This document shows positions 1 through 6,396 of a DNA stretch of 7,532 bases, in pieces. Within the stretch, counting starts at the first letter, position 1; each line of letters opens with the position of its first letter. The notes beneath the pieces are model-generated. The model worked only from the letters and a program-made list of their open reading frames with translations, was not told where the DNA came from and did no database searches. Origin of the DNA: Candidatus Scatoplasma merdavium. GTDB lineage: Bacteria > Bacillota_I > Bacilli_A > RFN20 > CAG-288. The DNA is taken from assembly GCA_017694135.1 (NCBI GenBank), contig JADING010000052.1, forward strand, positions 1 to 7,532. Reading direction: 5' to 3'. The position numbers and the translations under genes are program-made.

Positions 1-1
1 A

Positions 2-94
2 CTGACAGCAAAAAACATTGAGCAAAAGATAAGACTTTTGGAAGCAACATGCTTCAAAAACAAGATGATATATCGTGTCAAAGACCGATGGTAA
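2..94 (+). CDS. Possible 3' end of a plus-strand gene cut by the window edge
   Basis: An open frame enters from the left edge and runs 30 codons to a TAA at 92-94, ending in KNKMIYRVKDRW. It has a plausible protein-like composition: a charged, amphipathic stretch (IEQKIRLLEAT) followed by a basic tail. No domain can be recognised from so short a piece. If real, it is the C-terminus of a gene convergent with the thiT unit, whose terminator lies about 150 bases away. A frame of 30 codons can occur by chance, so this is a weak call. The sequence left of the window would decide it. Confidence 0.33.
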   Translation: MTAKNIEQKIRLLEATCFKNKMIYRVKDRW

Positions 95-243
95 TTGATT
101 TTTTAATCAGTCATTTTGTAAACACTTCTAATCTAATTTAATTAACTATCACAGATATTCACAAAATTTTTAACATTATTTTTAACTTACAGATTATTTA
201 TTAATAATGGTAACTAATTCTTTGTTTAAACTTAATAAAAGCT
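95..243. other. AT-rich intergenic gap, no gene seen
   Basis: This 149-base stretch lies between the possible plus-strand stop codon and the terminator of the minus-strand unit. It is very AT-rich, with stop codons in all frames. The only structure is a weak AT hairpin (TGATT, loop TTTT, AATCA, 96-109) just after the left-edge stop codon. It is too AT-rich to call a terminator with confidence. Confidence 0.5.
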
Positions 244-279
244 AAAAAACCCTGGTAAAACACGACTATTACCAGGGTT
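243..279 (-). terminator. Intrinsic terminator of the thiT unit
   Basis: A perfect 11-bp inverted repeat (AACCCTGGTAA at 248-258 against TTACCAGGGTT at 269-279) encloses a 10-base loop. On the minus strand it is followed by a run of T (complement of 244-249). It begins 21 bases after the stop codon of the 138-residue membrane protein, so it closes the riboswitch-controlled transcript. Confidence 0.92.
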
Positions 280-299
280 AAGCAGTTTATTTAGCAAAC

Positions 300-716
300 T
301 TAATTTTCTTTGCTAACGCTTGAATAATAAGCCTTAAATCCAAAGCCAAGCGCCAAGAAAAGAGATGCGATACATGTCAGAGCAGTGAATGTATCTCCGT
401 AAGCTTCGTTTTCAAGTGAAGCCGAAATGTAATTTGATAACAAATATCCAAATACGACAAACAATGAGATAGCAACAGCAAAATCTAGCGCGTATCCTTT
501 GTATTCTTTATTCTGAATTAACAAGATCAAACCATAAATTCCAAATCCTAAGACAATTAAAGAAGCAAAGGAAATAACGATAGAATCCATATTAGCTTCA
601 AATCCCCCATCGTAACTAGATATGGATTGAAAATAAATAACTAAGCCGTAAATTAATCCTGTTAATCCACCTAAACTCATTAGAGATGGATAAATGTAGT
701 TTTTAATCTTATTCAT
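300..716 (-). CDS. Unknown four-helix membrane protein, coupled to thiT
   Basis: This gene encodes 138 residues with four predicted membrane helices, at roughly residues 10-30, 47-67, 77-97 and 109-130. They are joined by short loops, the first of them acidic (SSYDGGFEANMDS). The N-terminus (MNKIKNYIYP) and C-terminus (YYSSVSKEN) are short and hydrophilic. There is no signal peptide, catalytic motif or family signature that I recognise, so the function is unknown. The ATG lies only 2 bases after the thiT stop codon. Its ribosome site (AAGGAG, 725-730) is inside the 3' end of thiT, which indicates translational coupling. Because it shares the TPP riboswitch and terminator with thiT, an accessory role in thiamine or thiamine-precursor uptake is a reasonable inference from position, not from sequence. 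Confidence 0.88.
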   Translation of the reverse strand: MNKIKNYIYPSLMSLGGLTGLIYGLVIYFQSISSYDGGFEANMDSIVISFASLIVLGFGIYGLILLIQNKEYKGYALDFAVAISLFVVFGYLLSNYISASLENEAYGDTFTALTCIASLFLALGFGFKAYYSSVSKEN

Positions 717-718
717 AT

Positions 719-1342
719 TTAGTTCTCCTTCTTTTTCAAGACTAATCCATCAGGATTAACTAGCAATTTAGGCTGGAATACATTGATTAAAACGACGATT
801 GCTCCAGAAAGAATTACGCAAGGTAAGGTGTAAGCGAGATTGTAAACAAACGAGAATAAAGTAGCTGATTCAATGTTCCATCCAGTTGAAGGCCAAAATA
901 AAACACCAGCTAAGAAATGCGATAAAAACTTCAATGTTCCACCAATAAAGCAACCTAAACAAATAAACAAACTTCTTTGTAAAGTCATAGCATCTTGCTT
1001 AACAAATCTTCTTACTAAGCCAGCTAAACCAGCCAAAGGATAGGCAATCCAATAATCCAAAGCCACCTGAGCAAAGGCTTTGACCGCGTTGTCAGCTAAA
1101 GGAGCAACATAAACGCCATCTAACAGGTCTAGTAAACCCATAATTAAACCTGTAGCAACACCTGCGATAGTTCCCCTTCTAAAAGACATGATGAACACGC
1201 ATGCTAATGCGATGCCTATCGATCCACCGTTAGGAAAAAGCGGATCAGAATAAGCGCCTTGAATCGCATCTAAAACAAACCCTAAAGCAGCAAATATTGC
1301 TACTTCAGCAATTGTCTTTACGACTTTCTGTTGGTTTCTCAT
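719..1342 (-). CDS. thiT: Thiamine ECF transporter substrate-binding subunit ThiT
   Basis: This is a 207-residue S component of an energy-coupling factor (ECF) transporter. It binds thiamine outside the cell membrane and works with the shared EcfA/EcfA'/EcfT module, which is not encoded here. Recognisable ThiT features are PNGGSI (37-42) followed by FRRG (54-57), the segment QVALDYWIAYPLAG (92-105), KFLSHFLAGVLFWP (138-151), and a late YN..YT.P (167-174). The first helix has small-residue spacing (AEVAIFAALG, 12-21) of the kind S components use to contact EcfT. About six helices are expected and the length is normal, with a short insertion near 82-90 (ADNAVKAF). The start is set by a strong AGGAGG at 1348-1353, five bases before the ATG. 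The TPP riboswitch and attenuator directly upstream independently support thiamine as the substrate. Confidence 0.95.
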   Translation of the reverse strand: MRNQQKVVKTIAEVAIFAALGFVLDAIQGAYSDPLFPNGGSIGIALACVFIMSFRRGTIAGVATGLIMGLLDLLDGVYVAPLADNAVKAFAQVALDYWIAYPLAGLAGLVRRFVKQDAMTLQRSLFICLGCFIGGTLKFLSHFLAGVLFWPSTGWNIESATLFSFVYNLAYTLPCVILSGAIVVLINVFQPKLLVNPDGLVLKKKEN

Positions 1343-1356
1343 ACTTTCCTCCTATT

Positions 1357-1390
1357 AAAAAACCTAGTAGACGAGAGTTCGCTACTAGGT
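1357..1390 (-). terminator. Attenuator hairpin between TPP aptamer and thiT
   Basis: ACCTAGTAG (1362-1370) pairs with CTACTAGGT (1382-1390). The stem is extended by CGA/TCG (1372-1374 with 1379-1381) past a one-base bulge and capped by a four-base loop. On the minus strand six T residues follow (complement of 1357-1362), and only then the ribosome site and ATG of thiT. An intrinsic terminator in this position is the classical expression platform of a Gram-positive TPP riboswitch. TPP binding would favour the hairpin and stop transcription before thiT. Confidence 0.9.
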
Positions 1391-1420
1391 AAAATAGACA
1401 TTGTATATCTAAAAAAAATG

Positions 1421-1516
1421 CGATACACGATACCTACGCTAGCATTACCTAGATCAGGTCAAGGGTCGTTAACTCAATAACCTCTCAGCTAAATAGCTCC
1501 CCTTCGTCGTACGTAT
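1421..1516 (-). ncRNA. TPP riboswitch (THI element) aptamer
   Basis: The minus strand carries the conserved THI-box parts in order: GGGGAGC, then GCTGAGAGG (complement of about 1481-1489), then ACCCTTGACCTGATCTAGG and TAATGCTAGCGTAGG (complement of 1433-1466). The ends can form an imperfect P1 stem (ATACGTACGA near 1507-1516 with TCGTGTAT near 1422-1429). It binds thiamine pyrophosphate and controls the downstream thiT unit. A run of eight T (complement of 1411-1418) follows P1 almost directly and may act as a pause site. The 3' part of the aptamer (CTAGGTAA, complement of 1445-1452) is complementary to the 5' arm of the attenuator, which gives a candidate antiterminator. Confidence 0.95.
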
Positions 1517-1523
1517 TTATACT

Positions 1524-1552
1524 ATTATTTTCACCTATTAAAGTAAAGTAAA
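1524..1552 (-). promoter_or_regulatory. Candidate promoter of the thiT unit
   Basis: On the minus strand TTTACT (1547-1552) and AATAAT (1524-1529) are separated by 17 bases. Transcription would start near 1517, exactly at the edge of the aptamer P1 stem. An alternative -10 (TATAAA, 1516-1521) would start inside P1 and fits less well. The -35 overlaps the T-rich tail of the upstream gene's terminator. Both elements deviate from consensus, so the exact boxes are uncertain. Confidence 0.5.
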
Positions 1553-1574
1553 AGCCGCTACTATTTGTAGCGGC
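1546..1574 (-). terminator. Intrinsic terminator of the lipoprotein gene
   Basis: GCCGCTAC (1554-1561) pairs perfectly with GTAGCGGC (1567-1574) around a five-base loop. On the minus strand it is followed by TTTTACTTTACTTT. It begins 10 bases after the lipoprotein stop codon. This separates the lipoprotein transcript from the riboswitch unit, so thiT needs its own promoter. Confidence 0.88.
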
Positions 1575-1584
1575 ATTTTGTTAA

Positions 1585-4500
1585 TTAAGCTTCTTTTACA
1601 AGGTTAGACCAATAAGTTCCAAAGTCAGGACATTCAAGTTCAATTGATCCATCATCATTTAAAGTAAGATATAAATCAAAATAATAATACCCTGTAGTTT
1701 CCTCAAATACATACTGCTCGTTTTCCATCTTTTTAAAGACATATGAACAATCGGTAAACATACCGTTAGTACCATCATTGACAAAAGTTAGTGTCCCATC
1801 TTCAATGGTAATAATATCATCGCCATTAGTCCAAGTTCCGTTTAAGAAAGATATATCAACTCCCTGACCTTCAACTTTAATAAGAATGGTATCAGTTTTA
1901 CCATCGCAAGTAACAGTCAAAGTAGTTTGTCCAGCAGCTATACCAGTAACTAGGCCGTTTTCATCTACCGTGGCGATTGCAGGATCTTCAGTTTCATAAG
2001 TAATCTCATTAGCGTAAGTCGCGTTAGTAGGATTGACAGTCACGTTAATTTGAAGAGTAGTATTTGGGGCAACAGTAACTTCTTCACCATTAGTAATTTC
2101 AATAGATTCAACATTAACTAATCGTTCCAAAGTTTCTGGATGAGTAGGATAAATATCTAAATCAGCGCTTCTGACATTGATGGTGTCTGAAGTATCGCCG
2201 AGAATTAAGATAATAGATGTTCCACCTTCAGTAGTGTATTCAAACTCGGTTTTTGTAGTCGCACCAGCATAGGTTGCCTGATATTCATCTTCATTCACTT
2301 TTAAAGTGATAGTGTTGACATCAACAACAGTCAACTCAAGCTCGCCACCATATTCGTAATTACCAACGAAAGTTCCGATGTACTCACTAGGTAATGCTTC
2401 TGGAAGATCTTCGTAAATTTCAACTATGATGCTTGTTGATACACTAACTTCCCCCTGTGTTGCTCTAATCGTTACTTCTGAAGTGCCAGGTGTCTTATAC
2501 ATGGTAACTACGCCATCAGTAACAGTACATACCGCAGTGTTAGATGAGCTGTAAGAAAGTTCAACATCTTCAGCACCTTCAGGATTAATCACGATATCAA
2601 GTTCAAATGTTGTATCTAAACCGATCTCATCAACTTCATAACGAACCTTGCCGTCTTCTCCGTTAGTACATTCGATAGATTCAAGTACTTTGTAAGCTGG
2701 AGTAACAACAATTTCAGCTGTTTTAGTTAGAGTTTTACCTCTTTGTGTAGCTTTGACAGTCAAAGTGGTTTTACCTTCGGCAACACCAGTTAGAACACCC
2801 TCAGTATTTACTGTAGCGATAGAAGTATCCTCCACTTCATAAGTAAAAGTGACATCGTTAGCACCGCTAGGTTCTAATCCAGGAACAACTGCAACAGTTT
2901 TTCCTTCTTCAACTGTGTAAGTTTCATTTAAGACAATGTCTGTTAAATCGACATCTGGGGCGACAGTTGAAGAGCAGTTTTCATCAGCGTAAGCGCGCAA
3001 TGACTGCATACCAAATGAAATCGGAGCACCGGAGTAATTAGAATCAATTACGATGCGAACCTTGTTAGCAGGTTTAGTTAACTGAACTTGCAAGTGTTTG
3101 AGATTAACGCCAGAAATATCTTCTTTAACCTGCTCAGTGACATCCTTATCAGTAGTCCAGCTTCCATCGTCTTCTTGGACTTGGATTAAAACTGACGATA
3201 AGTACTTGATATTTTTTTCATGGCTTTCAAATATCAAGCCGTAATCAAAGGCAATACCAGAAACTTCCTGGTTGCGGAAATCTAATTCTAAAGTTGATTC
3301 AAGTCCGTAAGGAATTCCATCCGGATCCATTTTTAAAATGTTTTTGTTAATGTCAAACTTATTATCACCGTAATTAGGATCAGCAATCTCTAGTTTTGTA
3401 CCTCTAGCTTCAACGGCCTTGCCCTGAACAGCATTAGTAACACTGACAGTTTGATTTTCGTCTTCACCGCTAACACTGACAAAGGAAAGATCATAAACTT
3501 TTTCACCAACTAAGGTATCTCCAGCTAACGGAGCAACAGTAAAGTGGAGTGTGTTTGACTTTACCTTAGTATCATCAGGGTTAGTGACTTCAACATAAAC
3601 ATCAGCTTGACCTTCTTTTAAGGCTGTAATCTTTAAGACTTTCTTGTTATCGTTTTCGTTGTCATCGTAATCGTAGGAAACGTCGATAACACTAGGATCA
3701 GAAGAAACTAAGGCGGTAACATCCGAATTAGCGTCAAAAGCTTCGTAAGGATTGATTTCTAAATAGAGATTGACTTCATCTTCAATTTCCAAATTAGTAG
3801 TGGCTCCATCTTTGAGACTGAGAGACAAAGAATTAACAGTCTTATCAACCGGAGTAGTTCCTGAATACTCTTCGTAAGTCATGATGTTATCTTCCGTAGG
3901 TTCCGGAGGTAAGTTGGTGAAACCGGGATTAGTTAAGCCAACATCAGTAAGAGTAACTCTAACATAGGAATTATCATCAATAACACCGACGATCTGCGAG
4001 ATGTATTCATCCGCTAAAACAATATAGCAATATTCGATATCTAAGGCTAATTCACCAGTCAATGCATAACCGCCTAAAACATTAGCGACAAATTCTTCAG
4101 TAGCTTCATCACTAAGCTGATAAGTACCTAAAGAATAAGTGAAATCAGTTTCATCAATGGCAGCAATAGCGGTACGGTAATTCCAGTAGGTGTTTTCTAA
4201 TCCTAATGGAGAATCCATATAGCCGTAATTTAACCAGCCAGCTCCATTGCCATAGTTATCATCAAAATAAAGGTATGATTCACCTTCATAATCGTGATAG
4301 TAAAGCAAGGTATTATCATCGGTAATTCGATCATCAACAACGTTGTAACCGTTGTAATTGTAAACGACAAACGAAGACTCTCCGTCAGTCACATTAACTT
4401 CACCTATAGCGGTAGAATTAGAATAATCTTTTTCTAAGGCTTTAGTTAACGTATCCATCGGATCTTCTTCTACTGAAGAGGAAGAAGATGAGGATGAAGA

Positions 4501-4695
4501 CGATGAATCAGAGGAGACGGAAGAACCAGATGAGACAGAAGAACCAGATGAGACAGAAGAAGTAGAAGTAGAGGAAGATGTTTCAGTACTGCTTCCCGAA
4601 CTTTCTGAAGAGCTAGTCTGCGTATCATCATCACAAGCAGCTAAGCTCAAAGATGCCACAGCGAGGACGCCAATAAGCAAAACACTTTTTTTCAT
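1585..4695 (-). CDS. Large surface lipoprotein with four Ig-like (BIG2) domains
   Basis: This 1036-residue protein starts with a lipoprotein signal peptide (MKKSVLLIGVLAVASLSLAA, lipobox ending at Cys21), so it should be lipid-anchored to the outer face of the membrane. Residues 27-74 are an almost pure Ser/Thr/Gly linker. A tyrosine- and acid-rich domain (about 76-260) is unidentified; a LolA/LppX-like fold is conceivable but unproven. Ig-like BIG2 domains follow at about 285-388, 583-666, 669-760 and 861-942, with typical strands such as TSIATVNTEGVLTGVAEGKT and AIATVDENGLVTGIAAGQT. Residues 398-572 look like a beta-sandwich, possibly a discoidin- or carbohydrate-binding-like module (DGSW.TDKDVTEQV, KVRIVIDSNYSG). 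Two small beta domains (about 768-852 and 946-1032) start with YIGTF and LNGTW. No enzyme motif is seen. Adhesion or binding of host or dietary polymers is inferred. The start is supported by the signal peptide and by GGAAAGG at 4706-4712. Confidence 0.92.
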   Translation of the reverse strand: MKKSVLLIGVLAVASLSLAACDDDTQTSSSESSGSSTETSSSTSTSSVSSGSSVSSGSSVSSDSSSSSSSSSSSVEEDPMDTLTKALEKDYSNSTAIGEVNVTDGESSFVVYNYNGYNVVDDRITDDNTLLYYHDYEGESYLYFDDNYGNGAGWLNYGYMDSPLGLENTYWNYRTAIAAIDETDFTYSLGTYQLSDEATEEFVANVLGGYALTGELALDIEYCYIVLADEYISQIVGVIDDNSYVRVTLTDVGLTNPGFTNLPPEPTEDNIMTYEEYSGTTPVDKTVNSLSLSLKDGATTNLEIEDEVNLYLEINPYEAFDANSDVTALVSSDPSVIDVSYDYDDNENDNKKVLKITALKEGQADVYVEVTNPDDTKVKSNTLHFTVAPLAGDTLVGEKVYDLSFVSVSGEDENQTVSVTNAVQGKAVEARGTKLEIADPNYGDNKFDINKNILKMDPDGIPYGLESTLELDFRNQEVSGIAFDYGLIFESHEKNIKYLSSVLIQVQEDDGSWTTDKDVTEQVKEDISGVNLKHLQVQLTKPANKVRIVIDSNYSGAPISFGMQSLRAYADENCSSTVAPDVDLTDIVLNETYTVEEGKTVAVVPGLEPSGANDVTFTYEVEDTSIATVNTEGVLTGVAEGKTTLTVKATQRGKTLTKTAEIVVTPAYKVLESIECTNGEDGKVRYEVDEIGLDTTFELDIVINPEGAEDVELSYSSSNTAVCTVTDGVVTMYKTPGTSEVTIRATQGEVSVSTSIIVEIYEDLPEALPSEYIGTFVGNYEYGGELELTVVDVNTITLKVNEDEYQATYAGATTKTEFEYTTEGGTSIILILGDTSDTINVRSADLDIYPTHPETLERLVNVESIEITNGEEVTVAPNTTLQINVTVNPTNATYANEITYETEDPAIATVDENGLVTGIAAGQTTLTVTCDGKTDTILIKVEGQGVDISFLNGTWTNGDDIITIEDGTLTFVNDGTNGMFTDCSYVFKKMENEQYVFEETTGYYYFDLYLTLNDDGSIELECPDFGTYWSNLVKEA
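4505..4558 (-). repeat. 18-bp tandem repeat in the serine-rich linker
   Basis: Two identical 18-base units (GAACCAGATGAGACAGAA on the plus strand, 4523-4540 and 4541-4558) are preceded by a diverged third unit (4505-4522). Each encodes six residues of the S/V/G linker (SSVSSG register), so unit gain or loss keeps the reading frame. It would change the length of the stalk that holds the folded domains away from the membrane anchor. Confidence 0.85.
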
Positions 4696-4726
4696 ATACG
4701 TTTTTCCTTTCCGAAATTACATTTAA

Positions 4727-4755
4727 ATAATACACCCTGAAAGCGCTATTAGCAA
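4727..4755 (-). promoter_or_regulatory. Promoter of the lipoprotein gene
   Basis: On the minus strand TTGCTA (-35, 4750-4755) and TATTAT (-10, 4727-4732) are separated by exactly 17 bases. Transcription would start near 4720, giving a leader of about 25 bases that contains the GGAAAGG ribosome site. The -10 matches consensus at five of six positions and the -35 at four of six. A cre-like box fills the spacer. Confidence 0.68.
4738..4751. promoter_or_regulatory. cre-like operator (CcpA/LacI family) in the lipoprotein promoter
   Basis: TGAAAGCGCTATTA matches the Gram-positive catabolite-responsive element consensus TGWAARCGYTWNCW at 13 of 14 positions, including the central CG. It lies between the -35 and -10 boxes, where a bound repressor would block RNA polymerase. 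CcpA itself is not encoded in this window. Another LacI-family regulator could also use such a site. Confidence 0.6.
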
Positions 4756-4790
4756 TCCCAATTAACAAACTTTTATTATTTTCTTCCAAA

Positions 4791-4818
4791 TAAAAATCCG
4801 CCTATCAATGAGGCGGAT
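4791..4818 (-). terminator. Intrinsic terminator of the antiporter gene
   Basis: ATCCGCCT (4796-4803) pairs with AGGCGGAT (4811-4818) around a seven-base loop, and on the minus strand a TTTTTA tail follows. It lies 20 bases after the antiporter stop codon and upstream of the lipoprotein promoter, so the two genes are separate transcripts. Confidence 0.9.
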
Positions 4819-4837
4819 AAATTAAATTGCTTCTCTT

Positions 4838-6157
4838 TTATTGAGATTCACTAGCTTCTTGCGGAACTTCTTTGATGGCATCATTAGGTGTATTGTCATT
4901 CTTATTTAACAATTTAAGAATGATAGGAGTAATCAAAGAAGAGACTAAGATAAGAATTAAAGTGAACGGCATGATTGCCGGATTGACAATACCCGAGTCA
5001 ACACCCTTCTGAGCCGAAACGATAACGACTTCGGCGCGAGCCATCATACCAGTACCAACAGTAGCGGAATCTCTTAAAGAGAACTTGCACATAAGTGAAC
5101 CGGCACCAGCACCGATGAATTTTCCAAGTAAGCCCAAAAGTACCCAAAGGAAACCAAAGAGAATGAAAGTAGTATCAGAAAAATCCATATCTCCAGTATA
5201 CATTTGGAAAGCGATGGAGCAGAAGAAAATAGGAGTAAAGAACAAAGCGGCGCTTGTTTCTGTGCGCTTGTCGATATAATCACGAGAATCAGTTCCAATC
5301 CAAGATAATGTCAAACCAGCAACGTAAGCGCCAGTGATATCAGCGACTTGGAAGAACTTCTGAGCAAAGTAGGAATACAAGAAGCACAAAACAAAGGCAA
5401 AAATAGGAATACGGCGATGGTGAGGATACTTTTTATCTAACCAATGGAAAACAATTCTAACAACGAAGGCCAAGGCAATAGCCAAAACAAAGAATGAAAT
5501 CATAACTAAGATAGTTATAACCATGTTCCAGGCTGCGTTAGAAACGTAAGTCACATCTCCAGAACCACCATCCAAGGTAATGATTAAAGAAAGCAAGATA
5601 ATACCGATAACATCATCTAAAATAGCGGCAGAAACGATGCATGTACCAGCTTTGGAATCTAACTTCCCTAACTCCTTCAAAGTAGCAACCGTAACTGAAA
5701 CCGAAGTAGCGGTTAAAATTACACCATAGAATAAAGCCTCGTGAATATCAGAACCTAAGACGGCCCATGAAATTAAACAGCCAAAGCCCATTGGCACAAT
5801 AACGCCTAAGCTAGTAATCACTATTGAAGCTAAACCGACAGACTTAATCTTATTTAAATCAGTCTCCAAACCAGCCATAAACATCAACAAGATGACACCA
5901 ATCTTAGCAAGGTCATTGATACCTTCCATAGTGTAATCAGTAAAGATATGTTGATTTGGAATTAAAATAATTAAGCCGAGAAGCAAACCGGCAACTAAGT
6001 AACCTAAAACTTCAGGAAGCTTAATCTTTTTAAATCCCAAAGATAAAACTTTAGCAAAAAACAAAATCATTGCTAAAGGAAGCAAGAGCAAATATGCTTG
6101 TTGTTCACTCGCAGAAGCAACGGGTAAATCCACTAACATGTTAAATGAATCTAACAT
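4838..6157 (-). CDS. CPA2-family cation/proton antiporter (Na+/H+ exchanger type)
   Basis: This 439-residue membrane protein belongs to the monovalent cation:proton antiporter-2 family (Pfam Na_H_Exchanger). It should exchange Na+ or K+ for protons across the cell membrane, serving pH and salt balance. It has about 12-13 helices. Family hallmarks are LPEVLGYLVAGLLLG (47-61), MAGLETD (94-100), the unwound-helix segment TATSVSVTV (149-157), the ion-site pair Asp181-Asp182 in AAILDDVIG, the glycine-rich GKFIGAGAG with Lys346 (345-353), and MMARAEVVIV (371-380). The DD pair and the lysine are the pattern of electrogenic NapA-like members. The usual C-terminal nucleotide-binding (TrkA-N) domain of KefB/KefC types is absent; a short acidic tail ends the protein. 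The start is set by GGAGG at 6165-6169, seven bases before the ATG. The transported ion cannot be told from sequence alone. Confidence 0.92.
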   Translation of the reverse strand: MLDSFNMLVDLPVASASEQQAYLLLLPLAMILFFAKVLSLGFKKIKLPEVLGYLVAGLLLGLIILIPNQHIFTDYTMEGINDLAKIGVILLMFMAGLETDLNKIKSVGLASIVITSLGVIVPMGFGCLISWAVLGSDIHEALFYGVILTATSVSVTVATLKELGKLDSKAGTCIVSAAILDDVIGIILLSLIITLDGGSGDVTYVSNAAWNMVITILVMISFFVLAIALAFVVRIVFHWLDKKYPHHRRIPIFAFVLCFLYSYFAQKFFQVADITGAYVAGLTLSWIGTDSRDYIDKRTETSAALFFTPIFFCSIAFQMYTGDMDFSDTTFILFGFLWVLLGLLGKFIGAGAGSLMCKFSLRDSATVGTGMMARAEVVIVSAQKGVDSGIVNPAIMPFTLILILVSSLITPIILKLLNKNDNTPNDAIKEVPQEASESQ

Positions 6158-6177
6158 AAAATAACCTCCGGCATTAA

Positions 6178-6205
6178 ATGATACTCTTTAATTTTATTGT
6201 TTCAA
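6178..6205 (-). promoter_or_regulatory. Candidate proximal promoter of the antiporter
   Basis: On the minus strand TTGAAA (6200-6205) and TATCAT (6178-6183) are 16 bases apart, each matching consensus at five of six positions. Initiation would fall near 6171, just ahead of the ribosome site at 6165-6169, giving a very short leader. A second possible -10 (TATAAT, 6321-6326) lies next to the distal cre box but lacks a good -35. Which of them is used cannot be decided here. Confidence 0.4.
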
Positions 6206-6304
6206 GTGAGAAATCTAGATGGTTTTCATTTAAAAAGCGCATTTTTTCAAAAATCATCGATTAAACCTTGTTATTTTTATGATCTGACAATAAAAGAATC
6301 GAAA

Positions 6305-6318
6305 TGAAAACGTTTACA
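6305..6318. promoter_or_regulatory. Perfect-consensus cre box upstream of the antiporter
   Basis: TGAAAACGTTTACA matches the catabolite-responsive element consensus TGWAARCGYTWNCW at all 14 positions on both strands. It sits 148 bases before the antiporter ATG and 79 bases after the GNAT stop codon. A minus-strand TATAAT (6321-6326) directly precedes it, so transcription from there would begin inside the box. CcpA binding there would repress transcription. If the proximal promoter is the real one, the box would be in an upstream position more typical of activation. Confidence 0.65.
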
Positions 6319-6396
6319 AAATTATAAAAACCACAAGAAATTAATAAGTAAATATGATTTTATTCTATTTAATTGAGCGGGTATTAATACTCAAGA

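Noticed and set aside
1411..1418. Run of eight T on the minus strand after the aptamer as a second terminator
   Set aside because: The P1 stem before it is imperfect and AT-rich, and a far better terminator follows at 1357-1390. A pause site is more likely.
4440..4620. Serine-rich tract as a possible sequencing or assembly artefact
   Set aside because: The reading frame stays open through it and it joins a lipobox to folded domains, as is common for lipoprotein linkers in low-GC Gram-positives.
5085..5279. A 64-codon plus-strand open frame
   Set aside because: It is antisense to the antiporter coding region, with no promoter, ribosome site or recognisable protein pattern; it is a shadow frame.
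5074..5298. A 74-codon minus-strand open frame
   Set aside because: It lies wholly inside the antiporter gene in another frame, has no ribosome site, and its hydrophobic content only mirrors that of the membrane protein.
6231..6247. Near-palindrome AAAAAGCGCATTTTTT between the acetyltransferase and the antiporter
   Set aside because: The inner A/A mismatch breaks the symmetry and the arms are plain A and T runs. It lacks the spacing of a terminator, since it follows the acetyltransferase stop by about 150 bases.
6372..6395. Hairpin after the acetyltransferase gene (TTGAG/CTCAA with internal GTATTAATAC palindrome)
   Set aside because: The stem is only five pairs with a long loop, and no T run follows on the minus strand, so it cannot be called a terminator. 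The acetyltransferase may read through toward the antiporter.
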